Source of the DNA: an uncultured Oleiphilaceae bacterium
GTDB lineage: Bacteria; Pseudomonadota; Gammaproteobacteria; Pseudomonadales; Oleiphilaceae
Reading direction: 5' to 3'
DNA: 64,000 nt
Assembly: GCA_913060665.1 (NCBI GenBank)
Contig: CAJXUY010000010.1
Coordinates: forward strand, 1-64,000
Both the position numbers and the translations under genes were made by a program. Under the pieces are notes generated by a model that worked only from the letters and a program-made list of their open reading frames with translations, was not told the origin of the DNA and searched no databases. Within the stretch, counting starts at the first letter, position 1. Each line of letters opens with the position of its first letter. This document shows, one piece after another, positions 46,581-54,493 of this stretch.

Positions 46581-47786
46581 ATGAAAAAGCTTCTTACCGG
46601 TATCGCTTTATTGACCGCCACAGTGCCTTCGGTTCATGCCGAAGAACTAGATAGCGGCTTCTATATATTCCCGTCAATAGGATACTTTCTTCTCGATGAG
46701 AATCGTGAAGCAGATAACACACCCACGGCTTCATTTGCAGTGGGTTATCAATTTAACAACCGGTTCTCAACTGAAGCGGCTTACGGTATTTTTAGCACCG
46801 AATCCAATGTAACCGGCCAAGACATTGATGGTACTTATTACCATGTAGATGCGGTTTATCACCTAAACGACGATGACACCGTACAACCTTATGTGTTGGC
46901 CGGTATTGGCAATATGGATCTGGATATTCCAAATTCTGAAAATGATGCAGAAACAAGCTATAACGCAGGTGCAGGTTTCAAGCGCCACTTAACTGATAAT
47001 CTTTCGTTACGAGCAGAAGCTCGAATGTTTTATGGTAATAACTCTAACAACAAAGATGCCCTGCTTAACTTCGGCCTAGTGTATCTATTCGGTGGAGGTT
47101 CATCGAGCTACGCAGAAGAAATAGATTACGACAGCGACGGCGATGGTGTGATGGACAGCGAAGACCAATGCGCTAATACCTCTTCAGGTGCTGAAGTTGA
47201 TGGCTCAGGATGTGCTGTTGTGGCAGCGGCCGCAATGATTAAAGACAGTGATAACGATGGCATAGAGGATAGCGCAGACCAATGCCCTAACACACCAACA
47301 GGTAGGACAGTAGATGAAAACGGCTGTGAATTAGATTCAGACGCAGACGGCGTGGTAGATGGCGACGACAAATGCCCTGAAACGCCAGCTAATGCAAAGG
47401 TAGATGAGAATGGTTGTGCACTGGTCATCGCTGCAACTGTTACCCAAACGCTACACGTCAAGTTCCCAAACAACTCTTCAGTCGTACCGAGTTCATCTAA
47501 GCCTGAGATTGAAAAGCTCTCAGCCTTTATGACGTCATACCCGTTAACCAAAGTGACGATCGAAGGCCATTCTGATAGCTCCGGCGAAGCCAACTACAAC
47601 CAGCTTCTCTCTGAGAGACGCGCTAAGTCAATTGCCAATATATTGGTTGAAGATTACGGTATCGACAGCTCACGAGTGTCCGCTATCGGCTACGGGGAAG
47701 AAAAGCCCATTGCCGACAATGGTACAGCAGAAGGCCGTAAACAGAACCGCAGAGTCGAAGCGGTTATAGAGGCGACAGAGGCGTAA
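46581..47786 (+). CDS. OmpA family outer membrane protein with TSP3-like repeats
   Basis: The 401 residues start with a signal peptide (MKKLLTGIALLTATVPSVHA). An eight-stranded barrel (about 22-175) follows, then a calcium-binding thrombospondin type 3-like linker with repeated DSDGDGVMDSEDQCANT, DSDNDGIEDSADQCPNT and DADGVVDGDDKCPET. A C-terminal OmpA peptidoglycan-binding domain (TKVTIEGHSDSSGEANYNQ, LSERRAKS, GYGEEKPIADN, NRRVE) completes it. It anchors the outer membrane to the cell wall; the acidic linker likely binds calcium, a frequent marine trait. Confidence 0.95.
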   Translation: MKKLLTGIALLTATVPSVHAEELDSGFYIFPSIGYFLLDENREADNTPTASFAVGYQFNNRFSTEAAYGIFSTESNVTGQDIDGTYYHVDAVYHLNDDDTVQPYVLAGIGNMDLDIPNSENDAETSYNAGAGFKRHLTDNLSLRAEARMFYGNNSNNKDALLNFGLVYLFGGGSSSYAEEIDYDSDGDGVMDSEDQCANTSSGAEVDGSGCAVVAAAAMIKDSDNDGIEDSADQCPNTPTGRTVDENGCELDSDADGVVDGDDKCPETPANAKVDENGCALVIAATVTQTLHVKFPNNSSVVPSSSKPEIEKLSAFMTSYPLTKVTIEGHSDSSGEANYNQLLSERRAKSIANILVEDYGIDSSRVSAIGYGEEKPIADNGTAEGRKQNRRVEAVIEATEA

Positions 47787-47794
47787 TCATCGTC

Positions 47795-47831
47795 TAAAAA
47801 ATGGGACGCACAGACAGCTTAGTGCGTCCCA
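47795..47831 (-). terminator. Terminator for rhombosortase gene (minus strand)
   Basis: TGGGACGCA (47802-47810) pairs with TGCGTCCCA (47823-47831). On the minus strand the stem is followed by TTTTTT (47796-47801), as in a rho-independent terminator. It lies about 65 bp after the rhombosortase stop and may also stop ompA transcripts from the other side. Confidence 0.75.
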
Positions 47832-47897
47832 CTCAACGACTCTAGATCACCTTATACCTCAACCTCCCTCCAACACTAAAAACGGTTTAACACCCAG

Positions 47898-48485
47898 CTA
47901 TAAAAAGCGCTTAAGAAGCTTATTCATCACCACAAAAAGTGCGCCTGCTATCACACCGTAAAAGTGGGAGTCGACCGCAACCGGCCCAGAGATAACCTCA
48001 GAAATAAAAGAAATATCACCGCTCACTTGCTCTACCCCCACTTTTAACCCGGTTAACCCCAACGCTACAATACGAAAAATCATAGGATAGCTGGTATCCG
48101 TTGCAATGGCGTACACAAATAACGCGTATAAACTGCCTGACAAACCCACATACCAAGTAATATTTGGGCTAAAAAACCACATCATAGCGCTAATTAATAA
48201 CGAGGCGAGCAACCATAAAAAGAGTGTTCGATAAGGTTTTTCTAATGGCCTGAGCAGCGCAAGTAGAAGAGCAAGACAAAGCCCATTCATGAGCAAGTGG
48301 ACCCAGTTCAAATGGTCAAGATGACCTGTTAGTAAGCGCCACCATTCACCACTCGCTATCGCGCCTCGATGGTAACGGGCGTCAAACAAATTAAAATAGT
48401 CTAACCCTTCAATAATAATGGCTGGCACCAACAGCGCGACAATAATAGTAAATGCCTGCTTAAGCCCAACTTGCAAAACTCTCAT
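47898..48485 (-). CDS. rrtA: Rhombosortase (rhomboid-family intramembrane protease)
   Basis: The 195-residue membrane protein has about six helices. GEWWRLLTGHLDHLNWVHLL is the rhombosortase-type opening loop. The Ser nucleophile lies in YVGLSGSLYALFV, and the His in AVDSHFYGVIAG. Rhombosortases process proteins with the GlyGly-CTERM sorting tail, which then reach the cell surface. No GlyGly-CTERM substrate was found in the window; targets must lie elsewhere. It is a single gene, with a terminator of its own. Confidence 0.85.
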   Translation of the reverse strand: MRVLQVGLKQAFTIIVALLVPAIIIEGLDYFNLFDARYHRGAIASGEWWRLLTGHLDHLNWVHLLMNGLCLALLLALLRPLEKPYRTLFLWLLASLLISAMMWFFSPNITWYVGLSGSLYALFVYAIATDTSYPMIFRIVALGLTGLKVGVEQVSGDISFISEVISGPVAVDSHFYGVIAGALFVVMNKLLKRFL

Positions 48486-48842
48486 TTAGTTCTCTATTGT
48501 GATAATAATCATAAAACAGGGTACCTACTCTAATAGCGTAATACCTAACACGCGGTTTCTCACCTGAACGTAGATCGCGACCCCATTGCACCGATAACCC
48601 CTTCAATATTTTTTGAATAGACGGTTACTGTCTAGATAGCAGGATTCAAGTTTAGCATTGCCACCATATTTCTAGGCTGACTTATCTGTAATAAACGTTT
48701 GCAAACGATAATTTCTAAAATAAAGCGCTAACTGGGTGTTTTTTTAATAACCCACGTCAATGTATAATAGTGCGAAATATATTGATTTCACAGTGATTTA
48801 ATAAATCTCCGCTCAGCTCGCTCATTATAGGAACCATCTACC
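48486..48842. other. Intergenic region between rrtA and can
   Basis: This 357-bp divergent region has no gene or clear repeat. It should contain promoters for both flanking genes. AGGA at 48828-48831 serves the carbonic anhydrase gene. Confidence 0.4.
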
Positions 48843-49505
48843 GTGGAAAAAATAGTAAAGGGCGTTCTAAACTTCCGCCAAAACATATATCCGAAACACA
48901 AAGATTTGTTCGGAAGCCTCGCTGATGGGCAGAGCCCAGAGGTTTTGTTTGTGACGTGCTCAGACTCCCGTATAGATCCTAACTTACTAACGGGCTCGAA
49001 CCCTGGCGACTTGTTTATCTGTCGTAATGCCGGCAACATCATCCCGCCTCACAGCAACGAGACCGGAGGCATGACTGCATCCATTGAATATGCAGTTGCG
49101 GTATTAGGTGTTCGACACATCATCATCTGCGGGCATACCGACTGCGGCGCTATCAAAGGCGCATTAGACTTAAACGCACTTACAGGTTTACCTCACGTTA
49201 AGGAGTGGCTGAGCCACTGTCGCTCTGCCATGGAGATTGTACGAGAACGTAATGACATTCCTCTTGACCAATGTGTAGGCCATGAACACCTAGACGAGGC
49301 CATTGAAGAGAACGTACTACAACAAGTTCAGCATATTCGCACTCACCCAGCCGTTGCAGCCAAGTTAGCGACTGGCAAAGTGCATATTCATGGCTGGATT
49401 TACGATATAAAAAATGGCGGCATTCGCTGCTGCCATCATAGCGATACGCAGTTCCGAGAGTTTGATGAACAGTATGCCGACATCATTCGCAACCAACAGG
49501 GTTGA
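48843..49505 (+). CDS. can: Beta-class carbonic anhydrase
   Basis: The enzyme interconverts CO2 and bicarbonate in the cytosol. The 220 residues hold the zinc ligands in VTCSDSRIDP and CGHTDCGAIKG, and the Asp-Arg pair in CSDSR. The start is GTG 48843 with AGGA about 11 nt before. The convergent LysR-type gene, 55 bp downstream on the opposite strand, could be its regulator, but only proximity supports this. Confidence 0.96.
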   Translation: MEKIVKGVLNFRQNIYPKHKDLFGSLADGQSPEVLFVTCSDSRIDPNLLTGSNPGDLFICRNAGNIIPPHSNETGGMTASIEYAVAVLGVRHIIICGHTDCGAIKGALDLNALTGLPHVKEWLSHCRSAMEIVRERNDIPLDQCVGHEHLDEAIEENVLQQVQHIRTHPAVAAKLATGKVHIHGWIYDIKNGGIRCCHHSDTQFREFDEQYADIIRNQQG

Positions 49506-49560
49506 TCAAACATTATAAAATATAAGAGCTGCTCTTATCTGACAATCAGATGAAACAGCT

Positions 49561-50469
49561 CTACCTTGTTAGTTTCTTTTTCTCCTTGACGCTAAACGCC
49601 AACAGTTTTTTAACAAATAATTCAAGAGGCGTATTGAGTTTGGTTTTCTTCAGTTTTAACAGGGCAAGTGGACGGGACAGTTTAGCGTCTCGTATGCTAA
49701 GCCTGACTAACGTCCCTTGATGAATCTCTTCGTTAACCGTATTTGCAGGCACGATAGATACACCCACATTTGCTTCTACCGCTTTTTTAATCGTATATAT
49801 GTTGTCATTAGTCATCCGCAGATCAACATGGATATTACGCTCACACAATAGGTTATCGATTGCCTCTCTGGTCGGCTGACCTTCATCGAATGCTATAAAC
49901 GGTGCTCCTTCTATCTGCTCCAGCAATACTGATTTTTTTGCCCCGAGAGGGTGCCCTTTAGCCACAATCAATACCAACTCATCTTCACCACAACCAATTG
50001 TTTCTATCTTGGTCCTCATTTCAGGAAAGGCGACAATTCCCAAATCTACTTTTTCTTTCAACAGTAAATTGTAAATATCATCAAAACGGCGATAGTCTAG
50101 ATGTATATGCACCTTAGGGAATGCCTTCATAAATGAAGAAAGAAACTCACCCATTTCATACATACCAATACTGTGAATAGTCGCAATACGAATATTGCCC
50201 TCCAATACCCCCTGACTATAACTAGAACGAATTTTCAAACTATCACAGAGCCGCAGAATCTCTTTTACGTCTGCTAGAATCAACTCGCCTTCTGACGTCA
50301 ACTGAGTATTGTGAGGTGTTCTGATGAACAATTTTTTACCCAACTCATGCTCAAGCTTCTTAATATGAACGCTGACCGCCGGTTGTGTAATATGGTTTTT
50401 CTGAGCTACTTTTACAAAACTCAGGTCTCGTGCGATGTCTCTAAAAAGCCTTAATTGAGTTATATTCAT
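49561..50469 (-). CDS. LysR family transcriptional regulator
   Basis: The 302-residue protein has an N-terminal HTH (MNITQLRLFRDIARDLSFVK, ITQPAVSVHIKKLEHELG, RTPHNTQLTSEG). A LysR substrate-binding domain follows (IRIATIHSIGMYEMGEFLS to VGVSIVPANTV). ATG 50469 fits the family N terminus better than the upstream start at 50490. It resembles CysB/CbbR-type regulators. Its ligand and targets are unknown. Neighbours are a carbonic anhydrase gene and a divergent ppk2. Confidence 0.92.
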   Translation of the reverse strand: MNITQLRLFRDIARDLSFVKVAQKNHITQPAVSVHIKKLEHELGKKLFIRTPHNTQLTSEGELILADVKEILRLCDSLKIRSSYSQGVLEGNIRIATIHSIGMYEMGEFLSSFMKAFPKVHIHLDYRRFDDIYNLLLKEKVDLGIVAFPEMRTKIETIGCGEDELVLIVAKGHPLGAKKSVLLEQIEGAPFIAFDEGQPTREAIDNLLCERNIHVDLRMTNDNIYTIKKAVEANVGVSIVPANTVNEEIHQGTLVRLSIRDAKLSRPLALLKLKKTKLNTPLELFVKKLLAFSVKEKKKLTR

Positions 50470-50662
50470 AAGATAATATTTCGTTATCAAAAGTATAATT
50501 TAATACAATTTAAGTTATCTCTAAGTAAATGTCATACTTTAAGTCAATTAATATGACTATGTATCGAAATCTCGCCCAATAAATGGACGCAGGATTTTTT
50601 TTGGGCTATGCCTAAGATATATAGGTAAATAACTTTTCGAAAATACTTGTGGGTACATTGAT

Positions 50663-51550
50663 TTGAAAAAGCACAAAAAAGACAAATTGAAAAAGATAAA
50701 ATTTAAAGATCATACCAGTATCATATATAACCTTGATGCAAAAAACGGCAAAATCCCGTGGAATGCAGAAGGCACGTACCCCTACAAAAAGAAGATGGGG
50801 GTGCTTGAGTATGAGCGCGAGAAACACGAACTCCAAATTGAACTTCTCAAAATGCAAAGCTGGGTTAAAGATACCAAGCAGCGCATTGTTATTATTTTTG
50901 AAGGGCGCGATGCGGCTGGTAAAGGCGGTACGATCAAACGCTTTATGGAACACCTTAACCCTCGTGGCGCGCATGTGGTCGCACTGGAAAAACCCAGCGC
51001 ACATGAACGTAATCAGTGGTATTTTCAACGCTACATTAAGCACCTTCCCAGTAAAGGAGAGATCATCCTATTTGACCGCTCTTGGTATAACCGTGCAGGT
51101 GTTGAGAAAGTGATGGGGTATTGTAGTGATCAGGAGTATTTAGAGTTCCTACGCCAAACACCCGACTTTGAACGCATGCTCGTTAACAGCGGCATTAAAG
51201 TATTTAAGTATTGGTTCTCTGCTAGTCGAACAGAGCAGTTTAGACGTTTCAAATCGCGTAAAAAAGACCCATTAAAGCACTGGAAGCTAAGCCCGGTTGA
51301 CTTAGCATCACTGGATCGTTGGGATGACTACAGCACAGCTAAAGATGCCATGATGTTTCATACCGATACCAAAGATGCACCTTGGACCATTATCCGGTCT
51401 GATGACAAAAAACGGGGCCGTATTAACTGTATGCGCCACTTTTTAAACTCATTAAATTACACAGACAAAGATACCGATGTAGTGAAGCAACCTGACCCGT
51501 TGATTGCTGGCACATCTGAGCAGATTTATGAGAAAGATGAAAATGCTTAA
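50663..51550 (+). CDS. ppk2: Polyphosphate kinase 2
   Basis: PPK2 transfers phosphate between polyphosphate and nucleotides, mostly making GTP or ATP from the diphosphates. The 295 residues include Walker A FEGRDAAGKGGTIKRF, the lid region, Walker B ILFDRSWYNRAGVEKVMGYC, and the C-terminal PWTIIRSDDKKRGR. The start is TTG 50663, because a stop lies just upstream and the next ATG would cut the conserved N-terminal part. A weak ribosome binding site precedes it. A lysine-rich histone-like gene follows after 50 bp. Confidence 0.95.
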   Translation: MKKHKKDKLKKIKFKDHTSIIYNLDAKNGKIPWNAEGTYPYKKKMGVLEYEREKHELQIELLKMQSWVKDTKQRIVIIFEGRDAAGKGGTIKRFMEHLNPRGAHVVALEKPSAHERNQWYFQRYIKHLPSKGEIILFDRSWYNRAGVEKVMGYCSDQEYLEFLRQTPDFERMLVNSGIKVFKYWFSASRTEQFRRFKSRKKDPLKHWKLSPVDLASLDRWDDYSTAKDAMMFHTDTKDAPWTIIRSDDKKRGRINCMRHFLNSLNYTDKDTDVVKQPDPLIAGTSEQIYEKDENA

Positions 51551-51600
51551 ATTTTTGTTCATCTGAAACTTACCACCAAATTCATCTAGAGAGGACAAAT

Positions 51601-51969
51601 ATGAGCGACAAAAAGAAATTAGAGCCCTTGAAAAAAGCGCTCAAGAAAAATGAAAAAGAGGCTAAAAAAGCAGTCGAAGCGGCACAAAAAGCCGCTGAAA
51701 AAGCAAAAAAAGCGGTAGAACAAGCTGAAATAATTGAAAGTACGGCACAAGCTGCAAAAAAGAACCTAAAAAGAACGCTTCGAGCATTAAGTGAAGCTAA
51801 GGCTGAACAAGCCGCTAAGAAAAGAGCAGCTAAGAGCTCAACCATTAAGAAAGCAAAAAAAGAGACAGAAAAAAAGGCCGCGATGAAAGCTGTCGTAAAA
51901 AAAGAAGCTGCTAAAACGTCTCCTGCAAAGAAACAATCCAAAAAAAAACCTGCATCAAAAAAGAAGTAA
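51601..51969 (+). CDS. Lysine/alanine-rich histone H1-like protein
   Basis: The 122 residues are mostly Lys, Ala and Glu. Residues about 5-90 form an alpha-helical, coiled-coil-like stretch (AQKAAEKAKKAVEQA), and the end is a disordered basic tail with SPAKKQSKKKPASKKK. This composition is like histone H1-like nucleoid proteins such as AlgP of Pseudomonas, a protein reported at polyphosphate granules. Its place 50 bp after ppk2, with a good GAGGAC site, suggests a joint transcript and a granule or nucleoid role. The function is inferred. Confidence 0.7.
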   Translation: MSDKKKLEPLKKALKKNEKEAKKAVEAAQKAAEKAKKAVEQAEIIESTAQAAKKNLKRTLRALSEAKAEQAAKKRAAKSSTIKKAKKETEKKAAMKAVVKKEAAKTSPAKKQSKKKPASKKK

Positions 51970-51981
51970 CATCCTGACAAG

Positions 51982-52008
51982 CTCCTCCAGTAACGCTGGA
52001 GGAGTTTT
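51982..52008 (+). terminator. Rho-independent terminator after ppk2 operon
   Basis: CTCCTCCAG (51982-51990) and CTGGAGGAG (51996-52004) form a perfect 9-bp stem with loop TAACG, followed by TTTT. It lies 12 bp after the histone-like gene stop, and so ends the ppk2 transcript. Confidence 0.88.
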
Positions 52009-52035
52009 CAAATACTCTTGACCTGAAAGACCTAA

Positions 52036-52671
52036 TCAATCAGTTAGCAACCAAACCATCTCCGTGGCCATTGCATTTCCTTTCAGTCCACCTTCAACAT
52101 CACGACTCTCAAGAAGGCTCAACGAGTAAGTTGAATCATAGTGCCCCAAGACTTCTTTTGCAGACACTGAAAACGGAGGCCCCTTCATAACACTCTGGTC
52201 ATATTCAAAACAGATCATCAATTGTGGCGCAGTTTCGGTTATCTTGATGAGATGGACAGTGTACTGATCTCGCATCGGTTGAGGTAACGCAACCAACGCG
52301 GCCCGATCATACACCGCATCCACTAGCTTAAGGTTATCAGCGGTCATATCAAAAATATCACCCACAAATATGTCAATATTCTCCCCTTGGTAATGAATTA
52401 ACGAACCCTTATTTGAAATAACCGGTTCAATACCAAGCCCTTCATATAATTCTTTTACGGCAATTTCACTCAACTCGGCACCTACAACCTCATAGCCTTG
52501 AGTCAGCAGCCACGGGATGTCCTGTGTCTTGCCACATAAAGGCACGAACACCCGGCTACCTTTCATTAAATTTAACATTCCGAAATACTTGATGAGTAGG
52601 CCATTAGCTTGTTCTTCATGAAAGGAAGTCTCCCCTAACTCCCATCTTTTATGCCAAAATGACGCATCCAT
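52036..52671 (-). CDS. tpm: Thiopurine S-methyltransferase
   Basis: The 211-residue SAM-dependent enzyme matches bacterial TPMT: FWHKRWELGETSFHEEQ at the N terminus, RVFVPLCGKTQDIPWLL as motif I, VVGAELSEIAVKELY and DAVYDRAALVALPQPMRDQY. In bacteria TPMT methylates tellurite or selenite as well as thiopurines. It is a single gene, convergent with ppk2. Confidence 0.94.
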   Translation of the reverse strand: MDASFWHKRWELGETSFHEEQANGLLIKYFGMLNLMKGSRVFVPLCGKTQDIPWLLTQGYEVVGAELSEIAVKELYEGLGIEPVISNKGSLIHYQGENIDIFVGDIFDMTADNLKLVDAVYDRAALVALPQPMRDQYTVHLIKITETAPQLMICFEYDQSVMKGPPFSVSAKEVLGHYDSTYSLSLLESRDVEGGLKGNAMATEMVWLLTD

Positions 52672-52851
52672 ATAAGCTCCTCAATACATAACAATACCAA
52701 TAACCAGCAATATGACAATGGTCCGACATTACCACATTTTTTACTTCTTGGTCCTGCAGGGTCAATTTACCCGTCCCGCAGGGCCAATCTTTTTTTAATA
52801 ATACCGTCTATTCTATCTTAATGTATAAAGCGATCAGAAAGGACAGTCTTA

Positions 52852-54483
52852 ATGACTCATAAAATTTCATCTGATGTATTAATCGTGGGTGGGGGTATTA
52901 GCGGTATCGTAACAGCATTGGAGCTATTACGTGCCGGTAAAACCGTTACTCTGGTTGACCGAGATACGCCGGAGCGTCTCGGAGGGCTCGCCTTATGGGC
53001 CTTCGGCGGCATGGCGTTGGTCGGTACGCCGTTGCAGGCGTCGATGAAAATCCCAGACAGCCCCAAACGCGCACTACGTGATTGGATTCGTTTTGGCGAA
53101 CTGGATATCAACGACACCCACTCCCTTAACTGGGCAAAGTACTATGTTGAGAACTCCCGTACTGAAGTCTACGACTGGCTAAAAAACGAAGGTATTAAGT
53201 TTATGCCCGCGGTCAACTGGGTAGAGCGTGGCCTATATGGCGATGGTAACAGCGTACCTCGTTATCACGTGGTATGGGGAACCTCTCGTGAACTCACACG
53301 CACCATGATTGCCGCCATGCATGCAGCCAACAGTGATAACCGCCTCACGTTATTACATCGACACAGTATTTCCGAGTTGGTTAAACAGGGTGGCAGCGTA
53401 GTCGGTGCAGTAGGCATTAATGACGAAACGAATGTGTCGATTGAGCTTCATGCCCCTATAGTTGTAATGGCAACCGGCGGTATTAATGGCAGCCATAAAG
53501 AATGTCGCATTAACTGGGCAGACCATCGAGCACAACCCAACACCATGCTTAATGGCGCTCACCCGTTTGCAGACGGCAACCTACATCATGAAGTAGAAGA
53601 CAAACTCGGCGGTCAAATTGTCAATGCAGGTGAAATGTGGAATTACGCAGCAGGTATTCCGCATCCATACCCACACTTTGAAGGCCATGGGTTATCTACC
53701 ATCCCCTGTAAATCAGCACTTTGGCTGAATAGTAAAGGTGAGCGAATTGGCCCTAAACCACTCGTCACCGGGTTTGACACTCATGAGTTATGCCTTAGAG
53801 TAGCAGAACAAGAACAGCCATGGACCTGGCACCTACTTAACTGGCGGATTGCCATTAAAGAGTTTGCGATTTCTGGCGCAGAACACAACCAGCGTATTCG
53901 CGATAAACAGTTTATTCGCTTCGTGAAAGATCTATTGTTGGGCAACCAAAACCTAGTCAAACAAATGGTAAGCGAGAGTAAAGATTTTCTGGTCGATGAG
54001 ACATTGGAAGGGTTATCGGCAAAAATGAATGCCCTAACCTGCTCTCACGACATTGACCCGGACGTATTGCAAGCCACTGCCGACGAGTTTGATGCCAATT
54101 TTGACAAAGGTAGCCAGCTTGAAAATGACGATCAGATTCGCAGCATTTTGCATGCTCGCCAGTGGAAACCAGACAAACTACGCACCTGCAAACCGGCACC
54201 ATTACAAAAGTATGGAGCAGGCCCTTTTATCGCTATTCGAATGCAATTAGTGACTCGTAAAAGCCTCGGTGGTTTATGCACAGACATTAATTGCAAAGTA
54301 TTAGGCGCCGAAGACCAGCCAGTGCAGGGGTTGTACTGTGTCGGAGAAGCCGCCGGGTTTGGCGGCGGTGGCTCCAATGGCAAACGATCACTTGAAGGCA
54401 CGTTTTTACCCGGCTGTATTATGACAGCGCGCAAAGCAGCCCGGTCAATTATTGGCGACACCGCCTCAGCAAAGAATAATTAG
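52852..54483 (+). CDS. FAD-binding dehydrogenase (KstD/fumarate reductase-like)
   Basis: The 543-residue flavoprotein begins with the FAD-binding VLIVGGGISGIVTALELLRA and has LVDRDTPERLGGLALWAFGG, an internal VVMATGGINGSH and the C-terminal FAD motif GFGGGGSNGKRSLEGTFLPGC. It belongs to the group of ketosteroid dehydrogenase- or flavocytochrome-like FAD-dependent dehydrogenases of unknown substrate. It lies 10 bp before the ThDP enzyme gene, with TAGGAG between, so the two are co-transcribed and probably act in one pathway. Confidence 0.85.
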   Translation: MTHKISSDVLIVGGGISGIVTALELLRAGKTVTLVDRDTPERLGGLALWAFGGMALVGTPLQASMKIPDSPKRALRDWIRFGELDINDTHSLNWAKYYVENSRTEVYDWLKNEGIKFMPAVNWVERGLYGDGNSVPRYHVVWGTSRELTRTMIAAMHAANSDNRLTLLHRHSISELVKQGGSVVGAVGINDETNVSIELHAPIVVMATGGINGSHKECRINWADHRAQPNTMLNGAHPFADGNLHHEVEDKLGGQIVNAGEMWNYAAGIPHPYPHFEGHGLSTIPCKSALWLNSKGERIGPKPLVTGFDTHELCLRVAEQEQPWTWHLLNWRIAIKEFAISGAEHNQRIRDKQFIRFVKDLLLGNQNLVKQMVSESKDFLVDETLEGLSAKMNALTCSHDIDPDVLQATADEFDANFDKGSQLENDDQIRSILHARQWKPDKLRTCKPAPLQKYGAGPFIAIRMQLVTRKSLGGLCTDINCKVLGAEDQPVQGLYCVGEAAGFGGGGSNGKRSLEGTFLPGCIMTARKAARSIIGDTASAKNN

Positions 54484-54493
54484 GAGAATTACC

